Source of the DNA: Wuchereria bancrofti
Lineage: Eukaryota; Nematoda; Chromadorea; Rhabditida; Onchocercidae
Direction of reading: 5' to 3'
DNA length: 64,000 nucleotides
Assembly: GCA_005281725.1 (NCBI GenBank)
Contig: SSBO01000008.1
Span: 3,077,680-3,141,679, forward strand
Position numbers and translations under genes: made by a program. This document shows, piece after piece, positions 13,459 through 25,267 of the stretch. A model generated the notes under the pieces. It searched no databases. It had not been told where the DNA came from and saw only the letters and a program-made list of their open reading frames with translations. How positions within the stretch are numbered: position 1 is the stretch's first letter; each line of letters begins with the position of its first letter.

Positions 13459-14258
13459 ATGCAGTTGATTTCTTGTTCAATCTGACTTTTTTGTTTTATA
13501 ATTACATCAGCTCATATAAAAACTATTTATTGATAACTTTTTTTTAACTGTGCTTTGATGGGTTCAACATCCATCAAAAGTTTCCTAATTCTAAGTAATC
13601 AGAGTTGTGGATGTTCAAAAAAGATTCAAGCTTAAAGATAACTGCAAGTGTGTTGAAAACAATGAACAAGTTGAAATGTTGTAAAACTGATTTATGAAAG
13701 GGTTTATTAACTTTTGAACAACAGAGGGATTCGTGTAATCGTAACTTTGAAGATGACCAATGACTAACATATGCTGTTTTAATAAAAAAATTTTAGATAT
13801 CTAAATTGGCTATTCTTATCACTGTTGTCGGTTACAATTCTAAATCAGTATTAACCTACTTTCTACGTTTCCTAGAAACCGTGAATGCACAAATATTTGG
13901 AATTTAGATACAACAGAGATATAAGTATGGACATCTTTTCGTAACCGAAATATCAGTAATTGTTTTCCATTCTTAGCATGGAAAATTTCCTAATGCAATT
14001 TGCTAGCATATGAAATTTTATTAAAGTCAAAATGCAAAGTGTGAAGAATTGCATTTACTAGTACTGAAAACTTTAGAATCAATTGTTGGGTGAAGTAACG
14101 GTAATACAATACAATGCTAGAAGAAAGTTTTATGGTGCTTCTTCCTTTGTTAATCAGTTTGATAATTTATGCTTAATGTTCTTAAACACAGACAAAAACA
14201 GAAAAATCAATCACTTTATAAATACAAAGCAATAAAAGGCACAGTAGAAATGATCATT
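13459..14258. other. Convergent intergenic region
   Basis: Lies between the stop codons of the proteasome gene (plus) and the V-ATPase gene (minus). It must hold both 3' UTRs. No coding signal is seen. Confidence 0.6.
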
Positions 14259-15365
14259 TTAGTATTCCGGTAACGCTAGTCCTACTTTATAGATTAGAAA
14301 AGGTGGATAGTAGGGCACTTGTTCCAATTCTTCTTCCGTATCCGATTGATCTGTTACTTCCATATATTCTTCCTCAAATAATTTCCTCAATTCAAATAGC
14401 AATCGTTGTGTTGCATTTCTTCGTGGATAAAACATGATAATTTGAAATTTATCTTGACCAAATCGTGTCAAACTTCCAATATATGCTCGAAATACCTTAA
14501 TATGAATTAACACTTCAAACATATCATCAGCAATTATTTTAAGCCATTGTACAAGCATTATATTTTGATATTGTGTAGCTTCCTCAAGTTTACGACGTTC
14601 ATGAAGTTTTTTAGCAAATTCATCCTCATCACATTGATATTCTCGAGCAATGAAACCAATTTCAGCGCAATTATCTCGAAATTCCAAAAAATCATCACGA
14701 ACAATTGCTACTGAATATAACTTATAATCATTATCTTCGATAATAAAACAACTGGAACATGATACTACTGAATCATGAAGTGTTTCATAAACATTTAACC
14801 AGGTATGAACAGATTGTTGTGGTACAGCTACATAAACTGATTGAATATATGGTGTATCGATGACCGTTTCCTCACGTATCAATGTAGTTAAATTTTGTGT
14901 AGCTAATGTTTCTTCAACAGTGATATATTCGGTAGCTATTTTTAAATTTTCCTTATATGTTGCAACATTATTTCGCATCTGTTGATCAAGATCACGAAAA
15001 TATTTGTAAAATAGATGACATAAATTAGATAATTCCAAATATGGTGAATATTTGGATGTATTCCATGTAAAATTGGTAATATTTTCACCAAATCTATGCC
15101 TATGCATAACTAAATGTTCCAATAAATCGACACCTTCCGCTTGTAGAACACCTTCAAAAGTACATAATAAAGATCGAAGTAGATTTTCAACTGAATTATC
15201 CAATTGTAATAGATCTTCCAATAATTCATAAAGCTCAATTTGTGGAGCTATTCGAAATTTCGGAATTCGTACATTCGAAAATATCGAAAAGTTAAGAGCA
15301 ACAGTTCTCAATTTTAACCATTTAGCTTCGGTATAATTCTCAATAGGTATCGAAATGAGGAACAT
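14259..15365 (-). CDS. V-type proton ATPase subunit C, divergent, intronless
   Basis: One uninterrupted frame of 368 aa, close to the 382-384 aa of animal V1 subunit C. The fit to the family runs end to end. The N-terminus FLISIPIENYTEAKWLKL corresponds to the family's FWLIS start. GVDLLEHL and FTWNTSKYSPYLEL match the central helices. VYVAVPQQSVHTWLNVYETL and FIAREYQCDEDEF match the head. LVQWLKIIADDMFEVLIHIK, RAYIGSLTRFG and the terminal YYPPFLIYKVGL match the C-terminal foot. Subunit C links the V1 sector to the peripheral stalks and controls reversible assembly of the proton pump. The sequence differs clearly from C. elegans VHA-11 as I remember it, and it is the only complete gene here without introns, so a retroposed or fast-evolving paralog is likely. 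A possible trans-splice acceptor (AAATTTCAG) ends 30 nt upstream of the ATG. No frameshift or stop is seen, so it looks functional. Confidence 0.85.
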   Translation of the reverse strand: MFLISIPIENYTEAKWLKLRTVALNFSIFSNVRIPKFRIAPQIELYELLEDLLQLDNSVENLLRSLLCTFEGVLQAEGVDLLEHLVMHRHRFGENITNFTWNTSKYSPYLELSNLCHLFYKYFRDLDQQMRNNVATYKENLKIATEYITVEETLATQNLTTLIREETVIDTPYIQSVYVAVPQQSVHTWLNVYETLHDSVVSCSSCFIIEDNDYKLYSVAIVRDDFLEFRDNCAEIGFIAREYQCDEDEFAKKLHERRKLEEATQYQNIMLVQWLKIIADDMFEVLIHIKVFRAYIGSLTRFGQDKFQIIMFYPRRNATQRLLFELRKLFEEEYMEVTDQSDTEEELEQVPYYPPFLIYKVGLALPEY

Positions 15366-15981
15366 CTTTCTGATTTGAACGTTTTATTGTTTTATCTGAA
15401 ATTTTTAAATTAGTTTAAATTTGAATCATGAAGTTAGTTTGAGTGACTAGAAATTGACGATTTAGTCATATGATTAAATGTGTCAAATACATTGTAGATA
15501 TGCTGCGCAATTGTCTGCTTTCAAATTTATTGGTCACTTATATGACTAAAAATGTAATTGTTCAAATATTTGTGGAATATCTTCTATAATTGCTTGGAAC
15601 TTCTGCATAACAAATTTTAAATTGCAAATTTAATTTTAACAAAAAAAATAATTAACCCTGCTTGCAATATGTCACATGATCCAATTTCGGAACTTTTATA
15701 CTTTTATTGGTGTCACCACTTATCAGTTCTAGCGTAGACACACAACTAGAAAAAGCGATGAATCAGCACAAATGATAAATAATCAAAGTTATAATATATT
15801 AAGAAGAACTAATAATTAAAGTTATAATATATTAATCAGTTTTAATGATTCGAATCTTTCGAACGCATCTCCAAATATCTCAAATTTCAGTATTTAGCAC
15901 TTATTTTCTCAAATATTAATCTAATTTTGCAAAATTCTTGAAATTATTACATTCCCAGAAAAAAAAAATGAATACATTGAT

Positions 15982-16048
15982 TTACTGAAATGACCTATTG
16001 ATTGATTGCTTTCTTTACTGAAATGACCTATTGATTGATTGCTTTCTT
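15982..16048. repeat. 33-bp direct tandem duplication
   Basis: TACTGAAATGACCTATTGAT and the rest of the unit occur twice, exactly adjacent, with a 33-bp offset and no mismatch seen. Confidence 0.9.
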
Positions 16049-16775
16049 TTGAGAAAGATTATAAAATGATAAATGATATTACAGCAAATTTTGTAGAGTT
16101 AAAAAAGTAAACTGAATAGGATAACAGATAAAGACAAACCTCTTTGCAACTGGACCTATTAGTCTCGATTGAGGTAGAAAAATGACGATAAAAACAGATC
16201 ACAGTGAGGAATGGTCAGCGGTCACTCTGTCTTCTTTCAATAAGAAAACTGAGCAACTCCAAAGAGCAGTACCGTAAAAGGAACAGTGGGCAATGGCTAA
16301 CAGACAAATCAGACCACACCCTTAACGAGGGGTCAAAAGGACATATTTCTAACTAACTACTCTCCTCATTACAAAAACAGATCTTTATCGTTGCATTTTT
16401 ATTTTAAACCCTTTAAAATAATGAACGAATTAAAAATCTGAAGTATATTTCATAATAAATACTGTCTTTTCTCTATCATAAAATTAATGATAAATTTAAA
16501 TTTAATAAATTTTAAAATACACTGTTTAAAAAATAATAATTTAATGCAAATTTGAATCCATTAAAGAAATAAAATGAACATTTGCAAAAATGTGCTTCAT
16601 GATAGGATTAAATGGCAATAACTGAATATGATCTTAGTTGATATACAAAACACTGAGTTAGGAAGAATTTTCTCGAGTTTTTATTCACCTAATGATTCTT
16701 TCTAAAAGATCATGAAATTTTTTTTTTTTATTGAATTTGTCAATAAAAAAGAAATATGCACTTAGAAGAGGGATT

Positions 16776-16960
16776 TAACTGATAACTTTATAATCATATA
16801 ATCATTTATAACTTTATAATCATTTAACTGATAACTTTATAATCATAATCGTTTATAACTTTATAATCATTTATAACTTTATAATCATTTATAACTTGAT
16901 AATCATCTAACTGATAACTTTATAATCATTTAACTGATAACTTTATAACCATATAATATA
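16776..16960. repeat. Tandem repeat of TAACTTTATAATCATTTA-type units
   Basis: Around ten imperfect copies of a 17-23 bp unit based on ATAACTTTATAATCAT, some extended by TTAACTG. It lies in the region between the V-ATPase gene and the unnamed gene. Confidence 0.85.
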
Positions 16961-18213
16961 ATCAGGTCATATAGGTTATCATGACAGAACAATAATATAA
17001 ATTGTTTGTTAACATTTTCAGTACTCTTTTTTTCTTTTTAATTTTATTGTGGAAATGAAAAAAAAGTAAAAATTTTGTGAGTAAAATTAAATAATTAAGA
17101 TAAAATATTATTTGCTATTTTATAATTTGAATTCATTGAGATCTTTTTGCAAATATAAATTAACCCATCCTAATAAGATGAAATTCTTTTTTTTTGAATT
17201 GTTGAAAATATATAGAAGGTTATCTTCAATTGCCAATTCTTTTTTTAGTGAGAATTAAAAAATTAGAACTGTTGTAATGCCATAGTGGCTAACTGATAAT
17301 ATTCAATTTCATGTTTGCTGATAATATCAATCGATTCCGTCAAATGCAGGAATACAATCCGGAAATCTTTCAGTCAGCCAAAAAGAAATGAAAGAACCTT
17401 TTTCTTTTATTAAATCTTTAAAAGGAAAAAATCTTCCTTTATTTATCATTTTCGCTTGAACATTTTTACTTTTTCATTAGCATTTGTTAAATTTGTTTGA
17501 AATCGCTCAATTAACCAAATACATATATTTTTTTCCATTTTAAAATGCCATAAGCATACAAAACAAAAAATTTGTTTAAGATTATAACGAAAAAAAAAGG
17601 TGAAACTGAGATCGACTTCAAAACAATGAAAGCGCTTGTATGAATTGGACACGTATCGGCACGAATAATAGACGTACAACACGTGAATCAAATAACCCAT
17701 CTGATAAGGAATGGAAGGAAACTATTTGAAGATATAAATGAAAAGCAAATCGAACTAAGAAGAATTACCAACTAAGCTAATAAGTGATAGAAAAAAAAAC
17801 TTTTTCTACCTTTCGCAAAAAATTTGCTTGATAATATGAATTAAAAACACATTCAATGTGAGGAAATATCAACAATTGATAAATCACACGTAGGACTGAT
17901 AAAAAATTTCTTTGAAAATATAAATTGAAAGGGAAAAGTTCAACGGGAAAAGAAAAGTAATAATTGACGTATTGCACGCACGTGTTTTAGAAATAACAAA
18001 TCTACCACTGTTTAAGTTAGCCAGCCAATTTCCAAGGGATATAATATATGTAAAATCATTTTTCTAAATTAGCCATGGAAATTTTTTTTTTTTTTGATGT
18101 GCAAGAAAAAGATTAATCAGGAATAGTTTTAATTTTATCGCAATCTATGTCGTTTTGTACAATTTAAATCTCCCTACTCTTAATATGAAAAACAGATTAT
18201 TGTTTTATCAAAA

Positions 18214-18347
18214 GAAATTTCACCTATTTTAATAAATAAACTTCACCTGGATTTTTTTTTTTATCAAAATAAATTTCACCTGAATTTTTTTTTTCTATCA
18301 AAATAAATTTCACCTGAATTTTTTCTTTATCAGAATAAACTTTACCT
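18214..18347. repeat. Short tandem repeat, about 33-bp unit
   Basis: The words TTCACCTG, an A+T spacer with a T run, and ATCAAAATAAA recur at 18219, 18242, 18275, 18309 and 18341. Most spacings are 32-34 bp. It lies just beyond the 3' end of the unnamed gene. Confidence 0.8.
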
Positions 18348-18549
18348 AAATTTTAACTAACACAATTTCTTCTGCAACCTTGATTTATTTCGTAATTAGT
18401 AGAATCTGATGATTAAAAAAAAAGAAAGATAATGCTTGTCCACCCATCCTAAAATTAGATATAGAAGAGTATATGATACTTTTAATTGAGATAATAAAAT
18501 CTAAAAAAAAACTTCTAATTAAGATAATAAAACAATGGTAGATTTGAAT

Positions 18550-20284
18550 TTAGGATTTTTGTACTCTAAGAAAGTGACAATAAGTGCATAACAAAGCCTT
18601 TTCCATTTTGCATGGCCATCCAGCAAGTACACATTTGAATCTACGTTGGAAAACTGACTTCAAAATTCCTAACTTTTTCATTGTTCGAGCTTCCGGAATT
18701 CCGGGCAAAATTTTGATACCTCTATTGATTATCTGGAAAATGCATCAAGTTTAAAATCACTTAAGTAGAATGAAAGATTCCCAAAGCATAATTTAAAATA
18801 ACTGATTAAACAATTAACTTCATCAAAATTAAATCTAAATTTAAACTGATTTAGTTTGATTTCAATTTGTAAAAGTTAACTTTACAATGTTTTTAATCAA
18901 AATAAAATTGAACTAAGAAAAATTAAATAATCTTTTTGAATTTTTTGTGGTATTTTTATTTCTACACAATTAAGTATGATTAAGTGTATTAGAAATTAAG
19001 CCAATGAATTCAATATTAATTTAAATTAATTAATCCTATACTATCATTCTAAATACACTCAAACTTACGCAATTTAAATATTCATCATATTGCGCTTCTA
19101 ATTTTTTGAATAATTTACCACCAGCGCCATCTCTCCATTTCATATAACGCTCCGCAAAAAGATGTACAGTATCTTCTTCACGTCGTATATGTTGACGATA
19201 TTTGACATCAATCGATCTAATATGATCCAAATAATTGCCTATTTGTGATGGATCTCTTGAGAAATCAATACTTTCCACTAGCTGTGATGCATTACTTGAA
19301 ACTGGTAATGCACATATTGGCCAAAATTCCTTCAAAAAAAAAAATTTTTAAATTTTTATTTTCAAAAAAAAAAAGTGTTACGTATAGATTTTTCAGAAGC
19401 TTTTTTTCATCAAATAACCTGATGAAATATCGATTTTCATCTGAATAAATTATTGTTGACAATTAATTACCTGTTGCATACGATATTTTTTGACTAATTT
19501 CTCAGCTTTTTGTTCAATTTCAGACATTACTCTTAGACAAAATAACATTGTCATAATATTGCAACAACGACCACTTAACAGTTTTCTTTCGTTAAGCCAC
19601 ATATTATCAAGTTCCTGCAAAATGATCACAAATTGCCATTTTATCGAAATTGTCTCAATAAATGATAGAAAAACATCGATGATAAAGCAATTGTTCATCA
19701 AAGATTTATTGAGTTTGTTTTTTGAAAAGTTTAAAAATTGTTTATTCAGCTTTTCCTCCTTTATCTCTTCTTTCCTTTTGTCTTATATCATCTTGAAATA
19801 AACTCTTATGAATTAATTATCTGAACTTTTATAAGTTATTTACCTGAATATTTCTATTAATTTAATGAGAGACAACGAATTAGCTGAAAAAAAAAAGACA
19901 AAATAAATAATAAGAAATGAGCTATAAATAAGAAATAAAATGTTTTAATAATTAAAATTTAACCTTTTTGATTATTTCAATACCATGACAAAATGAAATA
20001 CGTCCAGGTTTTCGCATCCAACTTTGCGTTCTACTCAAATGTTGCGAGATTGTTTGATCGCTATATGGCAAAAGTGGAGATTGAAGTATTAAATAATTCA
20101 TCATTTTAAGTCGTGGTGATTCTTCATGTTTGCAATACTTATGCCAATTGCTTATATGTGCAAATTTACGTGGTAATCCAGCGCGATGTAGCATACGTGT
20201 ACGTTGCCATTCGTAACGTACCATTCTTTCGTTATTTATATCATCATCACATTTAGACTTATTTTTACGTTTTGAAGTCTTCAT
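18550..20284 (-). CDS. Uncharacterised basic protein, about 302 aa
   Basis: Four exons joined in phase 0: 19964-20284, 19471-19614, 19069-19329 and 18550-18732. All have clean donors and acceptors, for example GTAAGTTT at 19061-19068 and TTTTGCAG before 19614. I do not recognise the family. The N-terminus is strongly basic (MKTSKRKNKSK) and is followed by RYEWQRTRMLHRAGLPRKF and PGRISFCHGIEIIKK. Exon 2 is helical with scattered Cys. Exon 3 holds EFWPICALPVSSNASQLVES and IRREEDTVHLFAERYMKWRD and looks the most constrained. Exon 4 has ILPGIPEARTMKKLGILKS and a Cys-containing end. There is no obvious signal peptide or membrane segment. The frame stays open upstream of the ATG to an acceptor at 20321, so a further 5' exon cannot be excluded. 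It lies between the V-ATPase and ribosome-recycling genes on the same strand, but 3-5 kb from each. Confidence 0.7.
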
Positions 20285-20320
20285 TACAGACAATAATTTC
20301 AGTAAAAAAAAAGAAGTAAC

Positions 20321-23300
20321 CTGAAGTATATAATAAATTAATTTTTACCACTCTTTTTTTTTTTATTCTTTTAGCAATTCAATTAAATACGAATTTAAAT
20401 CATTAATTGTTTTGCATACAAAGAAAATCAATTAAATACTTTTTATTTAACAAAAAAAAAAAATCACCTAATTAATAGCCAACATACCGTACTGAACAAT
20501 TGGTTACTTAATGATATCTCTTTTGAAATATTTTGCTGATACAAAGATCACCCGCTGGTATTATAGTGCAATGATCTTAGTGCTTCTGAGATACAGATGT
20601 TTGCTTTAGTTTTTTTTTTTTTTTTAAAACTTATCCAAAAATATTAAAATGAAAAGATTGTAAAACATTTTTGAATTCTTTGCAACATTTTCTCAAGTAT
20701 TATAAAGCTTCTTTATTTGTCATATCAGATAATATTTCATAATTGAATAGATTGTTTTTACTATAATTTAATCTTACTTTGTTCATTTCTTTTCCTCATT
20801 ATGCTAACTTGGTGATAACTTTTAATCTATCAATCATTTTGGTCATCTCAGGAAATGATGGCTTCAAATTTTGCTTCAAAAGTCATTTTAATGAAGTTTT
20901 GTGGACCGGGACTTAGTGCTTTTTTTTTTTTTTAAAATTTTTATAATTTCAATCTCAGATATTGTTTCTATCTCACACTCAACAAATAATGCTAAGAAAC
21001 AATTACTGTGTAAATAATTATCATATTCCAGATTTAAGTTTTAAGCATACTGTCATTCTACAGTAAGTCTGATGTTTCAAGAGCTATAATCGGATCTCGA
21101 AATGGTATATAGATGTATTACCGTACTTAGTATTCATATTATTCGAATGGCATTTTTAATTACAGAGTTCAAAAATCTCTGTTAACAAAAATCTCTCTTA
21201 CAGATGTAAAAGCGTTTGAACTCTGTTCGCTTAATACTCGTTTAAATTTGAGCAAACTTAGCAAACTAAAGATTGCTAATTAATAAGCCGTAAACAAGAA
21301 TATTGTAATGGAGAGGAAAACAAAAGAAATTTTCACCCAAATTTTCATGAATTACGAATCTTCAATTTTCCTTTTGAATAACAGTTTCACATTTTGAAGA
21401 ATTTAGATTTTTAAAATTTCAAGCTTACAAATCCAGCTCCCAAATCATAGTCAAACTAGGTTAACAAATACTAAGAGTGTTTATCGAATAGTGGTAGAAA
21501 GATATTCAGGTTAGATGGCATCGAAATTAGCATAAGTAAATTAGAAAAGATGAAAAGGTCGACAAGGATCTTTTCATCCACTTTTTAACTCAATTCTGTT
21601 TAATTCTTTGTTGCGCATAGTAATGTATTAGTATCAATGATACTTAAGTGCTATTGATTTACATTTTGAAATTGTTTTCAGCACTAAAAATCCCTCCAAA
21701 CATGTCAAAAAAAATCAATGGCAAAGGTCAAGAAAATCTTTGTTTGGTGACCTTATTTATCTCTGGCACTGTACTTCTTACATCTTTCTGCTCACTCACA
21801 TACGTAACCACTTCTTTTAACAGATTTATTTACACGAACTATTAAAATTAAGCATAACAAAAATCAAATATTGCCTTTGGTACAGGTTTTATCATATTGT
21901 TCTACTTCTGCACTTATTTTCCTTTCAAATATTCCAAAACATTGACTAATTTATGTTCTTTTCATCGCCGACAATGAATGCAACAAAAAATATATCAAAT
22001 TTTAGACTAAAAAATAAAATAGTAAAAAGAAGTTAAAATGTTGACAGAAGTATCATCAATTTAAGCTGATATAGAATAAAGACACTGGCATTTAAATCTA
22101 TGTTATAGTACTTCTGAAAGTTCAAACAGTGTCTAAAATGATTTAATAGCAGTTCACAAATTGTAAAATGAAAGGATTGAAAATTATTTGAATAATCTAT
22201 TCAAGTCCAATAATTATATAATTATGATGCATAACTAATTTAGGAGAAATTGAGAAACTGTAGAAACTGCTCACCACTAGCAGCTAAGAATGATGAACTG
22301 AAGAATGAAGGGTAGTGGATAATAGTAGTAGTAAAAGTAGTTAGTACTATTAGTAATGAAAGTAGTGGTAGTGTACTTTACCTATTAGAATAATTTCCAC
22401 TTATCAGAAAATCTCTTTCATTCTCTTAGCCCATATTCTTTATTTCTTTTTTCCAACTGTAATTTTCATCTCATCGCTTAAAAAAAAAGAAAAAGAAAAT
22501 ACTATAATTACTATTTGTTTGTTATTCATCATTAAATCCTAAGGTCAAATAGTTTTTTTGCACTTATACTCTCTTATCCCTAATCCTAACTCACTTAACG
22601 ATGCATAATTTTCTTTTATCTCTGTAGTTGAAGATAAAAGATTACTCAGTTTTATGAGAAATCTGGAAATTTTGGTAATTAAAATAAAAAAGAACAAAAC
22701 AAAGCAACTATGACTTAAAGAATTAATTTACAATTTAACAAATAAATGAAAGTTGAACAAATCATTTAAACAATTTGGAGGTAAAATTTTTAAAAAATTA
22801 TTGAGGAAAAAAGAAACAAAATAAACCATTAACAAAGCAAAATTCATTGTTATTTATTATCATTCTTTCGATTAGAAATCATAATTGCATACAAATGTGC
22901 TAATAATAATTTTTAGCTGTTTATTATGATATAACAATAATTAGTCGTGTAAAAATGGAAAAATTAGAAAGACTTTTTTTTCTTAATGAAAGTAATAAAT
23001 AACAACGAATTAAGTAATTATTTTTTCCCATAATTATAGTGATGAAAGAAAAAATGTAATATGTGAAGTACTATGTTAAAACGTAATATGTGAAGATCGA
23101 TTAGAATCAAAGATAAAAGAACATAGTAAAAAAGAAAGTCAATTATTCACTTCAAAATATATCTGTTTGACCTCAACAAGTCTTATTAATGTAACTATGA
23201 TACAAAAAGCTGTGAAGAAGATAATAAAAATAGTGCAGGGAAAATAAGCTTTTAATTTTAATTACTTATGCATCACATCTTCTCCACCGATAATCTTTAC

Positions 23301-25267
23301 TCTCAAATACTGTATTGCTGGGATAAATCTAAATTTAAAGTTGAAATTTAACATTTGAGAATATTTATTGTAAGAAAAGAACTATGTCATTTCTCATTCG
23401 AAACTTGGAAAGTATGAAAGTGTAAGATAGTGATGAAATAGCATAGCTTATCCTGCCTTTGCTGGAATAAATTTGAATTTAAAGTTGAAATTTAACATAT
23501 TTTGCGAAATGTTTTAAAAAATTAAATGGATATTTCAACGAAAATAATTAATAATTATAGACATGATAAATCTATGGATTTTTGTTACACTTAAAGTATT
23601 ATTTAAGTATTAATTAAAATGAACTAACAAACATATTAAGTTTTAGGAACAAATATTTTTTTACGATTACCACAGAAAGGTGAAATAATGAAGTGGAAAA
23701 ATTTAAAAAGAATTAGTTTCAGAATCGGTACAACAAATACCAACAATTTTATTTATCACGCAATAATTTCTATTAAGTTTTTTACGTAAAAGAAATTAGA
23801 AAATTCACAATTTCATGAAATCTCATCAATTTTCTTAAATTAGAAAACAAAAAATTTCTTAATCCAAATAATATTTGTTATCATTATGGGACGAGAAATG
23901 GATAATTAAGAGCTATTTGATATTTTTCTTTTTTATCATAGAATTTGTAAAAGCCTTTATTTATACAGAAATTATTACATACTACGATAATTTGTTGAAT
24001 GAAATTATATTCTGAAAATCTGAAAGTACTTAAGAATTGAAAATACATCGATAGAATAAGCGAAATAAACAGTAATTTGGAGTAAGTAATTCAATAATTA
24101 AATGCTAATCAAAAATGATAATATGAATTAAATTAAAGCACTGATACAACAATGTTATGATTTATATTTGGAAATTTTAGAAGAAGATTACCTGCCCTTA
24201 TCTGAAGTTATCGTATCATTTTATGCATTTTAGATCTACCTTTTTTATATCAACTACCTTTTCACTTCTCAGTGTTTTGTTTTTCAAACTGATTCAAACT
24301 CATTTCCTAATATATGTATTATTAACACTTTTAAGTAGTGAATGAATGAAATAGCTTGATGGCTAATGTTGGATGTCTTTTCCGGAGAGATGATCTACCT
24401 TTCTTGGCCCATATTGCATCATTATGAAAAAATGGACCAGTTTCAATGTTGATTATTCTTGGACTTTATTATTACTCACTGATATTTTATTTGAAATTGT
24501 CGTGTCGTAGTCTAAAGTGTGATAATTAAAATTACTGACAGGAATTGACATCAAACATAAATGGTTATTAATAGTGAACGAACAGATTAGAAGAAGTGAC
24601 ATCTGAAGGTTGAAAGATATCTATCAGAATCTTTAAAAGGGATGTACATCTGTTGTTACAAAATTATTCACTTTCACAGATTTGTTGGTTTAATTGTTGG
24701 GGTCAACGGCCCGATCCACAAAACATCAACCAGATCGATAATAAATTCCTGCTATTAGCTAATGGAGAAATAAATTGGAAACTGATATTCTACTTTTCAA
24801 ATAATCATTTTTTTTTTATTGAAGCAATTAAAAATGAAACAACACTATACGTTACGACAAATAATAAAGGCAAATCAATAATAACAAAACTAACATATCT
24901 AATCAACAACTAACATATATTGATTATATCACCTCAAGAATTATTCTCTTCTGAACTACAGAACCATAATCGCTTAATTTGGCTATCTGGCGTAGATACG
25001 TATTCTCTTAAAAAATTCCTATGTTCCAGCAAATCTAATCTTAAAGTAACATTTAATTTTTCTTTTTCCTCATAGAAACAGAAACTGAATCTGAAACTTA
25101 AAAGTAGCTTCCACATAATCTATTTGCTCAATAATATTCGAATTTTATGAACAGAAATATTACACTTACTAAAATGTGAAAAGCTTTACGATTTGGGAGT
25201 TTCAATGATAAACGAACAATTTTAATTCAAACGATGACTTAAATTAAAATCAAATATTCAGAAGTCG
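20321..25267. other. Non-coding A+T-rich region between the unnamed gene and the recycling factor
   Basis: About 5 kb without a convincing exon, though 5' exons of the unnamed gene could hide here. A segment of about 38 bp around AATTTAAAGTTGAAATTTAA appears near 23316-23353 and again, with few changes, near 23459-23498. Confidence 0.55.

Larger units (their letters stand above)
15397..18549. other. Non-coding A+T-rich region between V-ATPase C and the unnamed gene
   Basis: About 3 kb with no supportable exon. It contains the 33-bp duplication, the TAACTTTATAATCAT repeats and the 33-bp T-rich repeat. The V-ATPase promoter should lie in its left part. Confidence 0.6.

Noticed and set aside
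14259..15365. V-ATPase C reading frame as a pseudogene
   Set aside because: The frame is full length with no stops and conserved ends, so decay is not supported despite the divergence.
21648..21845. 65-codon plus-strand frame with a hydrophobic stretch
   Set aside because: No splice partner, no family resemblance, and within the length expected by chance in this composition.
24653..24913. 86-codon plus-strand frame, slightly less A+T-rich at its start
   Set aside because: No recognisable domain, no convincing splice sites, and Asn/Ile/Phe-rich as in random A+T-rich translation.
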